From assembly GCF_003202285.1 (NCBI RefSeq), contig NZ_MASW01000001.1, forward strand, positions 1,178,001-1,242,000: a stretch of 64,000 bases of DNA. Reading direction: 5' to 3'. Of the stretch, positions 10,780-19,543 are shown piece after piece (positions within the stretch are counted from its first letter, which is position 1; the number at the start of each line of letters is the position of its first letter). This DNA comes from Prauserella muralis (GTDB taxonomy: Bacteria; Actinomycetota; Actinomycetes; Mycobacteriales; Pseudonocardiaceae). Under the pieces are notes generated by a model. That model saw only the letters and a list, made by a program, of their open reading frames with translations, had not been told where the DNA came from and did not search any database. The position numbers were made by a program, and so were the translations under genes.

Positions 10780-12933
10780 ATGACCACGACAGCCGACACG
10801 GACAGACGGACGATGCCGGAGGGTGCCGAGGACACTCGGCCGGAGCGAAGTGAGCGCGGGCGCAGGCTGCTGGCCGGGCGCGACCCGCTCGCGTGGCTCA
10901 TCGGTGCCGTCACGCTGCTCATCGGCGCCGTGTTCGTGGTCATCGACCTCGCGTACAACCAGGGCAATCTCATCGCGCCGCTGGACGACGTCTACATCCA
11001 CCTGCAGTACGGCGAGCAGTTCGGCCAGGGGCAGCCGTTCCGCTACAACGACGGCGACCCGGTCAGCACCGGCGCCAGCAGCCTGCTGTACGCCTTCGTG
11101 CTCGGCGCGGCGTACGCGATCGGCTTCCAGGGCAGCCTGTTCCTCGTTTTCGCCGTCGTCCTCGGTGTGGTGTGCCTCGCGGTGACCGCCGGGCTCACGT
11201 ACCACCTCGGCCGCACGCTCGTCGGCAGGACGGTCGGCGTCTGGGCCGGTGTGCTCGTCGCCGTCAGCGGGCCCCTGCAGTGGGGCGCGGCCAGCGGGAT
11301 GGAGGTCGGGCTCACCGCGCTGCTCGTGATGGCCACGCTGCTGTCGTTCACCCGCGAGCGGCCGGGGGAGCGCTTCGTGTGGACGCCCGTGCTGGCGGCG
11401 CTGCTCGCCATCGTGCGGCCCGAGGGCATGGTCTTCGCGTTGCTGCTCGTCGGTGCCATGCTGTGGACGCTGCGCGGTGCCCGCCGGGCGGGCAGGCTGC
11501 GCGGCGGCGCGTGGCGGGCTGCGGCCTGGACGCTGCTGCCGCTCGTCACCACGGCGGGCCAGTACCTGTTCTACCGGATCGCCACCGGGACGTTCAGCGC
11601 CAACGGCGTGCAGTCGAAGTCCTTCCTGACGCACCAGCCGGTGTTCTACCTCGGCGAGTTCGTCGACCAGGTGATGCACAACGTGCGCGGGGCCATCGGC
11701 TTCTTCAACGGCACCACCAACCAGGACTTCGCGTTCCCCGGTGCGCTGGCCGTGTTCCTGCTCGGGCTGGCCTACCTGCTGGCGACCAGGCGGACGTGGC
11801 GGCCGCTGCTCGTCGTGATCGGCCTCGGGTTCGCGGGCGTCGTCCTCTCCGTGTCGACGCTCAACACCGCGCTCATCCACGAGTTGCGCTACTTCCACCC
11901 GTTCATGCCGCTGTACCTCCTGCTCATCGTGTGCGGCGCGTACGCGCTGTCGCGGGTGGCGCGCAATGAGCGGTCGCGCCGGATCGGCCTGCACACCGCG
12001 CTGGTCGTGGTGCTGCTGTTCTCGCTGGTCGCCTTGCCCGTCTGGGGCGTGCGGCTCGGCCGGGAGGCGGCGACGATCCGCGACACCGACGTGAGCGTGG
12101 GCGCGTGGATCCGGGGCAACCTGCCCGCCGACGCGGTCGTCGGCGTCAAGGATGTCGGTGCCATCGCCTACTTCGGCGATCGCAAGGTCGTCGACACGAT
12201 CGGCCTCGCCACCAACGGTCTCGCCGAGGCCAGCAACAACGGCACGGGCTCCCTGTACGAGGCGCTGTGGAGGCTGCCGGAGGAGGACCGGCCCGACTAC
12301 TTCGCCGTCTACGAGCCGAGGCCCGGCGCGCCCATGCAGCCGCTGATCGACGCCGGGGTGCTCGGCGCCCCGATCGCCGTGTTCCCGGTCCGGGCCCCGT
12401 TCGATCTCGACGGCCGCCGGATCGTGCCGTTCACGGACACGAAGGTGTACCCGGCGAACTGGCAGCTGGCCGGCAGCGGCGAGCGCTCCCCGGTGGACGG
12501 CGACGTGCGGGACTACCTCAACACCGGTGCCCTGGACAGCGAGGAGCACCACGACTACGAGCCGCGGATGGCGCTGACGGGGCTGCAGCCGGAGAGCCTG
12601 CTGCGCAGGCAGGGCAACGTGATCGACAGCGGCCGCGTCATCGTCGGCGGCGAGACGTTCACCGCCCACAACCTCAAGCCGGGCGAGCCGCTGACCATCG
12701 CGTCGCGGGTGCTGGCGCCCGGTCAGGTGAAGAGCGTGCGGGTGCTGGTGAACGGCCAGGACGTGGGCACGTGGAGGTTCTCGGCGAAGGACAACGAGTG
12801 GACGGTGGAGGAGTTCACCGTCCCCGCCGACGCGGTGACGTCCTCCACGGCCACCATCGAGCTGCAGCCGGAACGCCCGCTGCTCGCCCCCTACCCGGAG
12901 TACACCTCGTTCGGCTACTGGTTCCTCCAGTAG
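10780..12933 (+). CDS. GT-C membrane glycosyltransferase with C-terminal carbohydrate-binding-like domain
   Basis: About ten membrane segments (residues ~30-430) are followed by a ~280-residue extracytoplasmic C-terminal domain. The first loop reads LDDVYIHLQYGEQF then DGDPVSTGASSLLY, the GT-C pattern with a DD pair at the expected catalytic place. The last ~120 residues (VRVLVNGQDVGTWRF and so on) look like a beta-sandwich carbohydrate-binding module, as in arabinosyltransferases. Start: ATG 10780 has GGAGAG right before it and was preferred to ATG 10759. Position between aftA and dprE2 suggests an arabinofuranosyltransferase (AftB/AftC/AftD-type role), but the specific linkage is unknown. 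Its 3' end carries the 30-bp periodic repeat. Confidence 0.75.
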   Translation: MTTTADTDRRTMPEGAEDTRPERSERGRRLLAGRDPLAWLIGAVTLLIGAVFVVIDLAYNQGNLIAPLDDVYIHLQYGEQFGQGQPFRYNDGDPVSTGASSLLYAFVLGAAYAIGFQGSLFLVFAVVLGVVCLAVTAGLTYHLGRTLVGRTVGVWAGVLVAVSGPLQWGAASGMEVGLTALLVMATLLSFTRERPGERFVWTPVLAALLAIVRPEGMVFALLLVGAMLWTLRGARRAGRLRGGAWRAAAWTLLPLVTTAGQYLFYRIATGTFSANGVQSKSFLTHQPVFYLGEFVDQVMHNVRGAIGFFNGTTNQDFAFPGALAVFLLGLAYLLATRRTWRPLLVVIGLGFAGVVLSVSTLNTALIHELRYFHPFMPLYLLLIVCGAYALSRVARNERSRRIGLHTALVVVLLFSLVALPVWGVRLGREAATIRDTDVSVGAWIRGNLPADAVVGVKDVGAIAYFGDRKVVDTIGLATNGLAEASNNGTGSLYEALWRLPEEDRPDYFAVYEPRPGAPMQPLIDAGVLGAPIAVFPVRAPFDLDGRRIVPFTDTKVYPANWQLAGSGERSPVDGDVRDYLNTGALDSEEHHDYEPRMALTGLQPESLLRRQGNVIDSGRVIVGGETFTAHNLKPGEPLTIASRVLAPGQVKSVRVLVNGQDVGTWRFSAKDNEWTVEEFTVPADAVTSSTATIELQPERPLLAPYPEYTSFGYWFLQ

Positions 12934-13019
12934 CTCCCCAATGCCACATTTGTAGCGTTCAACTTCCCCAATGCGGCATTCGTAGCGTTGAGCGCCACCA
13001 ATGCCGCATTGGGGAGCTT
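12934..13019. repeat. 30-bp periodic intergenic repeat, copy 1
   Basis: The core ATGC[CG][AG]CATT starts at 12941, 12971 and 13001, exactly 30 bp apart, and the first two cores are followed by YGTAGCGTTSAR. The ends close on each other: GCTCCCCAATGC at the left is the exact reverse complement of GCATTGGGGAGC at the right, so the whole element can fold as one long stem. It occupies the gap between the GT-C stop (12933) and the convergent dprE2 stop (13029). A second copy with the same period lies at 60391. Likely a convergent-gene terminator or a dispersed repeat. Confidence 0.9.
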
Positions 13020-13028
13020 GCCGCGCGG

Positions 13029-13784
13029 CTAGATGGGAAGCTTGCGGAAGATCGGCCTGGGCACGTGGCGCAGCGCCGACATCACGAGCCGGAACGCCGA
13101 CGGCGCCCACACCAGTTCCTTGCCGGAGCGCACCGCGTTGACGGCGACGTCGGCGACCTGCTCGGCGGTCTGCTCCAGCGGCGCCTTGTCCATGCCCTCG
13201 GTCATCTTGGTGCGCACCTGCCCGGGGCGCACGACGGTGACGTGCACGCCGAAGGGCCGCAGCGCCTCGCCGAGGCCCAGGTAGAAGCCGTCGAAGCCGG
13301 CCTTGGTGGAGCCATAGACGAAGTTGGACCTGCGCACGCGCTCACCGGCCACCGACGACAGGGCGATCACCGCGCCGTGCCCCTGCTTCTTGAGCCTGTC
13401 GGCCAGTGCGACGCCCGCGGAGACGGCGGCCGTGTAGTTGACGGTGGCCAGCTCCACGGCGGTGGCGTGGTCCTGCCACGCCTGCTCGGCGTCGCCGAGC
13501 AGGCCGAAGGCCACCACGGTCACGTCGACGTCACCGTCGGCGAACGCCTTGTCCAGCGCCGCCGGATGCGAGGCGGTGTCCTTGGCGTCGAAGTCCAGGG
13601 TGGAGACCTCGGCGCCCTTGTCGCGCAGACGCTGGGCGGCCGCGTCGAGGCGAGCGGAGGGCCGCGCCGCCAGCACGATCCTGAGTGGACGCTGCGCGAG
13701 GTACTTCTCGGCGATCGCGAGTGCGATGTCCGAGGTGCCGCCGAGCAGCAGCAGGGACTGAGGGTTGCCCACCGCGTCGATCAC
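13029..13784 (-). CDS. dprE2: Decaprenylphosphoryl-2-keto-ribose 2-reductase DprE2
   Basis: A 251-residue short-chain dehydrogenase that reduces decaprenylphosphoryl-2-keto-erythro-pentofuranose with NADH to decaprenylphosphoryl-arabinose. It has the cofactor motif [14 protein letters not shown], the internal VVAFGLLGD, and the catalytic S-Y-K set in [22 protein letters not shown] (YxxxK). The GTG start at 13784 overlaps the dprE1 stop as GTGA, the classical coupling of these two genes. Length matches the ~254 of the mycobacterial enzyme. Together with dprE1 it forms a two-gene minus-strand operon divergent from gtrA. Confidence 0.95.
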   Translation of the reverse strand: MIDAVGNPQSLLLLGGTSDIALAIAEKYLAQRPLRIVLAARPSARLDAAAQRLRDKGAEVSTLDFDAKDTASHPAALDKAFADGDVDVTVVAFGLLGDAEQAWQDHATAVELATVNYTAAVSAGVALADRLKKQGHGAVIALSSVAGERVRRSNFVYGSTKAGFDGFYLGLGEALRPFGVHVTVVRPGQVRTKMTEGMDKAPLEQTAEQVADVAVNAVRSGKELVWAPSAFRLVMSALRHVPRPIFRKLPI

Positions 13785-15181
13785 AGTTCCAGCCTCCTGG
13801 CCATGTCGGAGATGAAGATGCCGTCGGGGTCGACCGAGTGGCGCACCTTCCGCCACTCGTCGAGGCGCGGGTACATGCGGTGGAAGACCTCCGCAGACGT
13901 CCGCGAGTCCTTCGCCGTGTAGAGCCTGCCGCCCGCGGCAAGCACGTCGGCGTCGAGTTCGGTGCAGAACCGGCCGAGCCCGTCCTTCGTGGGGAAGTCC
14001 ACGCTGAGCATCCAGCCGGGCGACGGCCACGACAGCGGGGCCGGGTTGGCCTCGCCCATGCGCTTGATGACGTTGAGGAACGAGTAGTGCCCCGAGTTCG
14101 CGATCTTGTGGCAGATGCGTTTGAGGTCGTCCTCGCGGCCGAACGGCACGGAGAACTGGTACTGCAGGAAGCCGGCGGGCCCGTACGCGCGGTTCCACTC
14201 GCTGAGCATGTCGAGCGGGTGATAGAACTGCGTCAGGTTCTGGATCTTGCCCCGCGCGCCCTTCTTCGGCACCGTCCGCTGCCACAGGTTGTTGATCAGT
14301 CCGAACGTGAGCTTGTTGCCGAGCCCGTTCGGGAACACGTCCGGCAGCGTCATCAGCTGTGGCGCGTCGAACTTCAGCGGGTCGGAGCGCAGGTTCTCGG
14401 GCAGCTGGTCCAGTGTGGCCAGTGAGCCACGCGAGAAGGTCGCGCGGCCGAGGTTGTCCCCGCGCGAGATGAGATCCGGCACCGCCATCGAGTAGTCGTA
14501 GTTGAGGTCGGAGCCGTCGGTGAACAGCGCCAGCGTCTCGTCCAGGTTGTTCGTGCGGTCGGCGTCGACGATGAAGTACGCGCTCTCGGTCTTCTTCATC
14601 CGGATCGTCGCGCGCAGGATGATGCCGGTGAGGCCGATACCGGCGACGGTCGCCCAGAACAGTTCGGACTCGGGACCTTCCGGCGTCAGCGTGCGGACCC
14701 GCCCGTCCGCGGTGAGGAGGTCCATCGACACCACGTGGTTGCCGAAGCTGCCCGCGCTGTGGTGGTTCTTGCCGTGGATGTCGTTGGCGATCGCGCCGCC
14801 GATGGTGACCTGCCGCGTGCCCGGCAGCACCGGCACCCACAGCCCGTGCGGCAGCGCGGCCCGCATCAGCGCGTCGAGGCTCACCCCGGCGTCGACGTCA
14901 ACCTGCCCGGTGTCCGGGTCGATCGAGTGGATGCGGTCGAGCGCCGTCATGTCCACGACGAGACCGCCCGCGTTCTGCGCCGGGTCGCCGTACGACCGGC
15001 CCAGCCCGCGCGCGATGACACCGCGCTCGCCGGCCCGGGCCACGGCCGTGGCGATGGCCTCGACGTCCGGCGTGCTGAGGACGTTCGCGATGGTGGGGGC
15101 CGTGCGGCCCCAGCCGGCGAGTGTCCGGCGTTCGGTGTGGATTTCTGGAGTCGCTGCGCTCACCCGGACCAGGGTAGCCAT
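13781..15181 (-). CDS. dprE1: Decaprenylphosphoryl-beta-D-ribose oxidase DprE1
   Basis: FAD-dependent oxidase of the vanillyl-alcohol-oxidase fold that converts decaprenylphosphoryl-ribose to its 2-keto form. The FAD-binding part has [39 protein letters not shown] and GSFGNHV; the substrate domain has [15 protein letters not shown]. From ATG 15181 it has 466 residues, close to the mycobacterial ~461. In the segment that is WNICVDFP in M. tuberculosis (Cys387, the covalent target of benzothiazinones) this protein reads WMLSVDFP, with Ser393 encoded by AGC at 14005-14003. That predicts insensitivity to covalent DprE1 inhibitors. The start was chosen because upstream residues are not conserved and run into the divergent gtrA leader. 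Confidence 0.96.
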   Translation of the reverse strand: MATLVRVSAATPEIHTERRTLAGWGRTAPTIANVLSTPDVEAIATAVARAGERGVIARGLGRSYGDPAQNAGGLVVDMTALDRIHSIDPDTGQVDVDAGVSLDALMRAALPHGLWVPVLPGTRQVTIGGAIANDIHGKNHHSAGSFGNHVVSMDLLTADGRVRTLTPEGPESELFWATVAGIGLTGIILRATIRMKKTESAYFIVDADRTNNLDETLALFTDGSDLNYDYSMAVPDLISRGDNLGRATFSRGSLATLDQLPENLRSDPLKFDAPQLMTLPDVFPNGLGNKLTFGLINNLWQRTVPKKGARGKIQNLTQFYHPLDMLSEWNRAYGPAGFLQYQFSVPFGREDDLKRICHKIANSGHYSFLNVIKRMGEANPAPLSWPSPGWMLSVDFPTKDGLGRFCTELDADVLAAGGRLYTAKDSRTSAEVFHRMYPRLDEWRKVRHSVDPDGIFISDMARRLEL

Positions 15182-15266
15182 GCCGGAATACGGCCCGCCG
15201 GTGACCGGCTTCCCGTATTTCCTACACTCTGCAGCGACGACGAATCCCGGCCGACGAGGTGGCGAA
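15182..15266. promoter_or_regulatory. Divergent promoter region dprE1 / gtrA
   Basis: An 85-bp gap separates the divergent starts of dprE1 and gtrA, two genes of the same pathway, so shared regulation is likely. GAGGTGG about 10 nt before GTG 15267 is a possible ribosome site for gtrA. No clear -10/-35 was assigned. Confidence 0.35.
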
Positions 15267-15710
15267 GTGGTGGCGACGGACTCGCAGGCGAGCGACGTGG
15301 CGCGCACGCCCTCTCCAGGCCTGATGGCGCAGCTCGTCCGGTTTGCCCTGATCGGCGGCTTCTGTGCGCTGGTCGACTCGGGGATCTACTGGCTGCTGCT
15401 CGAACTCGGCCTCTGGGTCCACCTGGCGAAGGCGATCAGTTTCATCGCCGGAACCACCACGGCGTATTTCCTTAACCGCAGGTTCACATTCAAGGCCGCG
15501 CAAAAAGGTGGCGCAGGTCAAATCGGCGGTTTCATGCTGCTGTACACGGTGACGTTCTTCGTCAACGTGGGCACGAACGCGCTGGCCCTGCACCTGTTGC
15601 CGGACTTCACCTGGCGGGTCGCGCTGGCGTGGATCATCGCGCAGGGGACCGCGACCACGATCAATTTCGTGATGCTCAAGTGGGTCGTGTTCCGCGAGCC
15701 GCGCGGCTGA
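15267..15710 (+). CDS. gtrA: GtrA-family membrane protein (Rv3789-like)
   Basis: Four membrane helices in about 130 residues with the GtrA hallmarks [15 protein letters not shown] at the start and YFLNRRFTF after helix 2, ending [10 protein letters not shown]. In mycobacteria Rv3789 sits directly upstream of dprE1 and has been proposed either to move decaprenyl-phosphoryl-arabinose across the membrane or to anchor other wall enzymes. Here it is divergent from dprE1 instead of co-directional. Start could be GTG 15267, GTG 15270 or ATG 15324; the first is used because of an upstream purine-rich site, the last would give the usual ~125-residue size. Confidence 0.88.
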   Translation: MVATDSQASDVARTPSPGLMAQLVRFALIGGFCALVDSGIYWLLLELGLWVHLAKAISFIAGTTTAYFLNRRFTFKAAQKGGAGQIGGFMLLYTVTFFVNVGTNALALHLLPDFTWRVALAWIIAQGTATTINFVMLKWVVFREPRG

Positions 15711-15789
15711 GCCACCGTGCGAAGTGCGCGAAGGCGACCTGTACCTTACTGGGCAGCCCCGCGTGAAATCCCTGGAGGACTGAGGTCTC

Positions 15790-17742
15790 ATGCCCGGTAA
15801 AGCAGCATCGGCCACCGAGCGACAGCCGGCCGCCAATGGCAAGGCGCCGGCTGGTGCGACCACGAGTGAGGAGCAGCCTCTGTTCTCCGAACACGCACCG
15901 CAAGGCAGGCTGCTCGCCCAGCGTGGCCTGTTCGCGGGGCCGTCCGATGTGGTGAGCAAGGACCTCTACGCCGCGGTCGTCAGGGGTGTGGCCGCCCGCA
16001 AGCGCGACACCGTGCAGCTGGAGCCCTCCGCGCAGGTGTCGGGCAACACCTACTTCGGCCGGTTCCCGGCCAGCTACTGGCAGCGCTGGACCAACGTTTC
16101 GACCGTGACCGTCGAGGCGGTCGTCACCGGTTCCGGGCACCTGGCCGTGCGCGCCTCCGACGTCGACGGCGTCGCCAGGACCGTGGCCGCCAGGGCGGTG
16201 GAGAACGCCGAGAAGCCCACGCTCGTGGCGCTGGAAGCCAAGATCGACAAGTTCTTCGACGGCGGCGCGTTGTGGCTCGACCTGGAGACCGAGGCCGGTG
16301 AGCGGCTGGGCGTGTCGAAGGTGCGCTGGACGGTGGAGCCGCCGGAGAAGGTCCGGCCCACCGCGGTCACCATCTGCACGATGAACCGCGCCGACGACTG
16401 CCTGAACAACCTGCGGGCGCTGGCCGACTCGCTGCCCGCGCTGGACACGCTCGACGCGATCTACGTCGCCGACCAGGGCACCGACACGGTCGACTCGCGT
16501 CAGGGCTTCGCCGAGGTCGCCGAGCGCCTCGGCGGCAAACTGCGCTACATCAAGCAGCCCAACCTCGGCGGCGCAGGCGGTTTCACCCGCGGTCTGTACG
16601 AGGTCGCGGGCCACACCGAGACCGAGCACGCGAACGTCCTGTTCATGGACGACGACGTGCTGCTCGAGCCCGACCTGGTGGTCCGGCTGACCGCGTTCTC
16701 GAACCGCGCGGCGAACCCGATGATCGTCGGCGGGCAGATGCTGAACCTGCTGCACCCGAACCAGCTGCACGTGGGCGCCGAGTACGCGCGGCTCAACACG
16801 CTGGAGCCGGGCCAGCCGGTGCCGCACAGCCTCGCTACGGCCGATCTGCTCGGCGTCGACCGCAAGACCGGCAAGCCCAACAACCAGGAGCGGCGCCTCG
16901 ACGCCGGCTACAACGGCTGGTGGTCGTGCCTGATCCCGTACGAGGTGGTCAAGAAGGTCGGCTACCCGATGCCGTTCTTCTTCCAGTGGGACGACGCCGA
17001 GTACAGCTACCGGGCCCGTGCGCACGGCTTTCCCACGGTCACCCTTCCCGGCGCGGGCGTGTGGCACGCCGACTTCCACTGGAAGGACTGGGACGAGTGG
17101 CACCGCTACTTCAACCTGCGTAACTCGATCATCACGGCCGCGCTGCACAGCCCGTTCGACCTGAACCTGCTGTCGAGGGTGCTCATGGCGCAGCTGGTGC
17201 GCTACCTGCTGGGGATGCAGTACGGGCTGTCGGCGACGCTCATCAAGGCGATCGAGGACTTCCTGGAGGGTCCGGAGATCCTGCACGACGGCGGTGTCGC
17301 GGCGATGAAGGAGATCCGCGAGATCCGCGCCCAGTACCCGGAGACCAAGCGGCACAAGGCCACGGAGGTGCCGGGCATCGCCTCCAACGACATCGGGATC
17401 ATCAACACCGCGCCACGGCCGAGCATGCAGCGGGCCGTGCTGCTCAAGCGGCTGCTCAACCGCCTGCTCGGCAAGCACCGTTTCGGGCTCGGCGCGATCC
17501 CGACCGACGAGGCGCACTGGTGGCACGTGTCGCTGTTCAAGACCGCCGTGGTCACCGACGCGTCGCAGGAGGGCGTGCGGGTCCGCAGCTACGACCGCGA
17601 CCGGATGTTCGACCTGGCCAAGCGGGGTGTGAAGGTCATCAACCGGCTGCGCAAGGAGGGCCACGCCGTGCAGGCGCAGTACAAGCGCGCCATGCCGGAG
17701 CTCACCAGCCGCGAGAACTGGACCCGGCTCTACGGTCTGTGA
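15790..17742 (+). CDS. glfT2: Galactofuranosyltransferase GlfT2
   Basis: Bifunctional processive beta-(1-5)/(1-6) galactofuranosyltransferase that builds most of the galactan chain from UDP-Galf. The 650 residues match the family length. The N-terminal beta-sandwich (~residues 60-185) precedes the GT-A domain, with CTMNRADDCLNNL, the metal site MDDD (287-289), the catalytic WDDAEY (400-405) and the metal/acceptor H426 in WHADFHWKDW; an alpha-helical C-terminal part follows. All key residues of the mycobacterial enzyme are present. Its partner GlfT1 is encoded 4 kb downstream on the other strand, separated by an ESX-type island. The stop codon is part of a strong terminator stem. Confidence 0.96.
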   Translation: MPGKAASATERQPAANGKAPAGATTSEEQPLFSEHAPQGRLLAQRGLFAGPSDVVSKDLYAAVVRGVAARKRDTVQLEPSAQVSGNTYFGRFPASYWQRWTNVSTVTVEAVVTGSGHLAVRASDVDGVARTVAARAVENAEKPTLVALEAKIDKFFDGGALWLDLETEAGERLGVSKVRWTVEPPEKVRPTAVTICTMNRADDCLNNLRALADSLPALDTLDAIYVADQGTDTVDSRQGFAEVAERLGGKLRYIKQPNLGGAGGFTRGLYEVAGHTETEHANVLFMDDDVLLEPDLVVRLTAFSNRAANPMIVGGQMLNLLHPNQLHVGAEYARLNTLEPGQPVPHSLATADLLGVDRKTGKPNNQERRLDAGYNGWWSCLIPYEVVKKVGYPMPFFFQWDDAEYSYRARAHGFPTVTLPGAGVWHADFHWKDWDEWHRYFNLRNSIITAALHSPFDLNLLSRVLMAQLVRYLLGMQYGLSATLIKAIEDFLEGPEILHDGGVAAMKEIREIRAQYPETKRHKATEVPGIASNDIGIINTAPRPSMQRAVLLKRLLNRLLGKHRFGLGAIPTDEAHWWHVSLFKTAVVTDASQEGVRVRSYDRDRMFDLAKRGVKVINRLRKEGHAVQAQYKRAMPELTSRENWTRLYGL

Positions 17743-17791
17743 CACCGGCGCGACGGCGGCGACGGGTGCCGTCGCCGCCGCTGCGGTGTCA
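17740..17791. terminator. Bidirectional hairpin terminator
   Basis: Outer arms TGACACCG (17740-17747) and CGGTGTCA (17784-17791) enclose a perfect 12-bp stem CGGCGGCGACGG (17754-17765) / CCGTCGCCGCCG (17769-17780) with a 3-nt loop. The glfT2 stop codon and the convergent small gene's stop at 17789 both fall within the structure. Confidence 0.85.
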
Positions 17792-18031
17792 GTGCAGGCC
17801 GAACACCTTGCCCTTGCGCTGCAGGTCGTCGATGTAGGCGACGGCGACGTGGGCGAAGTTGACCTTGATCTCGATGTCCTCCTTGGTGCGGATCGACTGC
17901 ACCGAGCCGTGCTCGAGGTGCAGGTGCAGCTGCTTCGCCAGCTCGGGAACGTCCTCGGGCCGCAGCGTGAACAGCAGCGGTTCGCCGCCGCTCACCAGGT
18001 GCAGCACGAGCGTGGGTTTCTCATCGGCCAT
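17789..18031 (-). CDS. Small conserved hypothetical protein
   Basis: 80 residues from ATG 18031, beginning MADEKPTLVLHLVSGGEP. It has alternating beta-strand-like stretches (LVLHLV, LLFTL) and a helical middle (PELAKQLHLHLEHG), without membrane segments. Third-position G/C is high, as in genuine genes here. The frame extends upstream to a TTG at 18067 without improving the protein. It is convergent with glfT2. I do not recognise a family; neighbouring EspG/PPE genes start on the other strand 126 bp away, so a link with that group is possible but not shown. Confidence 0.65.
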   Translation of the reverse strand: MADEKPTLVLHLVSGGEPLLFTLRPEDVPELAKQLHLHLEHGSVQSIRTKEDIEIKVNFAHVAVAYIDDLQRKGKVFGLH

Positions 18032-18156
18032 GAGATCCACAACAGCAGCCCGTGATCGTGGCGGCAAGCAGGGTTCGCTGACAGCGGAGGCCTGAGCGTG
18101 CTGCTAACGTGCCTTTCCGACACTTCAGAGGGATCTGTGCGGGGGGATTCGGCGCG

Positions 18157-18933
18157 ATGGGGCATTCGTTCTCGCTGTCATTGGCAGCCGTGGACATGCT
18201 GTTCGAACACCTGAAACTCGGCAGGGCGCCGTTTCCGTTCGAGGTCCCCCACATCGGTACGACCTTCGAACAGCGTGCCCAGGTGAGGGAAGCGGTGTTC
18301 CGCGACCTCGAGGGGCGCGGGCTGATGCAGCAGGGCAGGCTCGACGCCGACGCCGAGCTGGCGCTGCAGACGTTCGCCCGATCGCCGGTGTCCATCACCG
18401 CGACCGCGCAGCTGAAGGACGACGACCGGCTTTTCGCCCGCGCGGCGTCGGACGGCCAGTTCGCGGTGGTCGGAAGGCAGGACGGCAACCTGATCGTGTT
18501 CGAGGAGGTCAGGCCCACGAACGTGGTGTCGGCCGTCGTCGACCTGCTGCCGCTCACGCCACCGGCTCCGGGGCAGTCGCTGACCGTGCCCAAACCGGCT
18601 CCGCGCCGCCCGCGCCACCGTGCCGACGAGGGCGGGTACGACCCGTTCGCCGGGGTTGCCCCGCCGCGCTCGCACTCGGCGTCGCAGGAGCGTGCGATCG
18701 CACGACTGTTCGAGAAGCCGAAGCTGCGGATCGGCCAGTTCACCGCCTTCGCCCGCAACCCGGAGGGCAAGGAGGCCCCGTTCGGTCCGATCGCGTGGTT
18801 CGACACCGAGGACGGGCGCTACTTCTGCACGCAGCGGGCCGCCGAGGACGGCCAGCACTGGATCACCTACGCGCCCGCGGACAACGCCCGCATCGCGCAG
18901 CACCTGTATTCGCAGCTCGAGGGCTATTTGTGA
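18157..18933 (+). CDS. ESX secretion-associated protein EspG-like
   Basis: 258 residues with the actinobacterial EspG-family pattern: N-terminal FSLSLAAVDMLFEHLKLGRAPFPFEVPHIG, a middle GQFAVVGRQDGNLIVFEEV, and a C-terminal beta-rich ending around GQFTAFARNPEGK and GPIAWFDTEDGRYFC. EspG proteins are cytosolic chaperones that bind PPE proteins and keep them soluble for type VII secretion. A PPE-like protein is encoded 1.2 kb downstream, which supports that reading. Start at ATG 18157 behind GGGGGGAT; an upstream in-frame ATG at 18109 is less conserved. No ESX core genes (EccC, EccD, MycP) are in the window, so the secretion machine must be elsewhere. Confidence 0.85.
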   Translation: MGHSFSLSLAAVDMLFEHLKLGRAPFPFEVPHIGTTFEQRAQVREAVFRDLEGRGLMQQGRLDADAELALQTFARSPVSITATAQLKDDDRLFARAASDGQFAVVGRQDGNLIVFEEVRPTNVVSAVVDLLPLTPPAPGQSLTVPKPAPRRPRHRADEGGYDPFAGVAPPRSHSASQERAIARLFEKPKLRIGQFTAFARNPEGKEAPFGPIAWFDTEDGRYFCTQRAAEDGQHWITYAPADNARIAQHLYSQLEGYL

Positions 18934-19066
18934 GCGGCGAGGGAACGATGAGGGCCCGTCTCGCGTCAGAGCGGGGTCGGGGAGAGGTTCCAGTGAACGG
19001 CCGTCGCACACGGTGCCCGGCTTGTAAACTGCCGTCGGACGACGCAGGCGAGGATGTGGGGAAACG

Positions 19067-19537
19067 ATGACCTCGGGTGGCTTCTTCGACGATCCGGTCG
19101 ACACCGGTGTGGGAATCGGAGCGGTCTTCGGCGGCGCCGCGGCGAAGGCCATCGGTGCGATCGACGCGAAGGCCGTCGAAGCGACCAAGGCTGCGACGCA
19201 GCGGCTGGTCGCCGAGGCGAAGTCGGGTGGCTTCCGCATCAGCGAAGAGGGAGTAGCCCCTTTGCAGGATGCCCTCACCAAGATGACCATGGAGCTGGAC
19301 ATGCTCACGCAGAGCATGGACTTTCTGACCCAAGCGCCCAAGCTGGGCAGCCATGCCTATGGGCAGACGGTGGCCTCGCATGATCAGAAATCCGCTGCGA
19401 ACGAGCTTGGCTCCGCCGCTGTGGTGCTGAGGCAGTTCGGGGAGGTCGTCAGGCAGGCCAGTGAGGCGCTGACGCAGGCGAGCAAGGCCTACAAGGCCAA
19501 CGAGGAGAATCAGCAGTCCACATTCGGCGGGAATTGA
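19067..19537 (+). CDS. Helical ESX-associated small protein
   Basis: 156 residues, almost entirely alpha-helical by composition, starting MTSGGFFDDPVDTGVGIG and containing long Ala/Lys/Glu helices from residue ~30 to 145. It has the size and helical character of WXG100/EspA-type substrates and chaperone partners but no clear W-x-G turn. It lies between EspG and a DUF3558 lipoprotein, with a 6-bp gap to the latter. Base composition around 19400-19560 is noticeably less GC-rich than in the wall genes. Exact function unknown. Confidence 0.75.
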   Translation: MTSGGFFDDPVDTGVGIGAVFGGAAAKAIGAIDAKAVEATKAATQRLVAEAKSGGFRISEEGVAPLQDALTKMTMELDMLTQSMDFLTQAPKLGSHAYGQTVASHDQKSAANELGSAAVVLRQFGEVVRQASEALTQASKAYKANEENQQSTFGGN

Positions 19538-19543
19538 GGCGTT

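Noticed and set aside
12934-13019. CRISPR array
   Set aside because: The 30-bp units are contiguous and degenerate, with no distinct unique spacers and no cas genes; the same three-unit form occurs after another gene.
10552-13110. An 852-codon minus-strand open frame
   Set aside because: It lies opposite the GT-C gene at 10780 and the end of aftA, has His/Arg/Gln-rich composition typical of a shadow frame in high-GC DNA, and shows no domain.
15676-17745. A 689-codon minus-strand frame opposite glfT2
   Set aside because: It is the antisense shadow of glfT2, whose catalytic motifs are on the plus strand.
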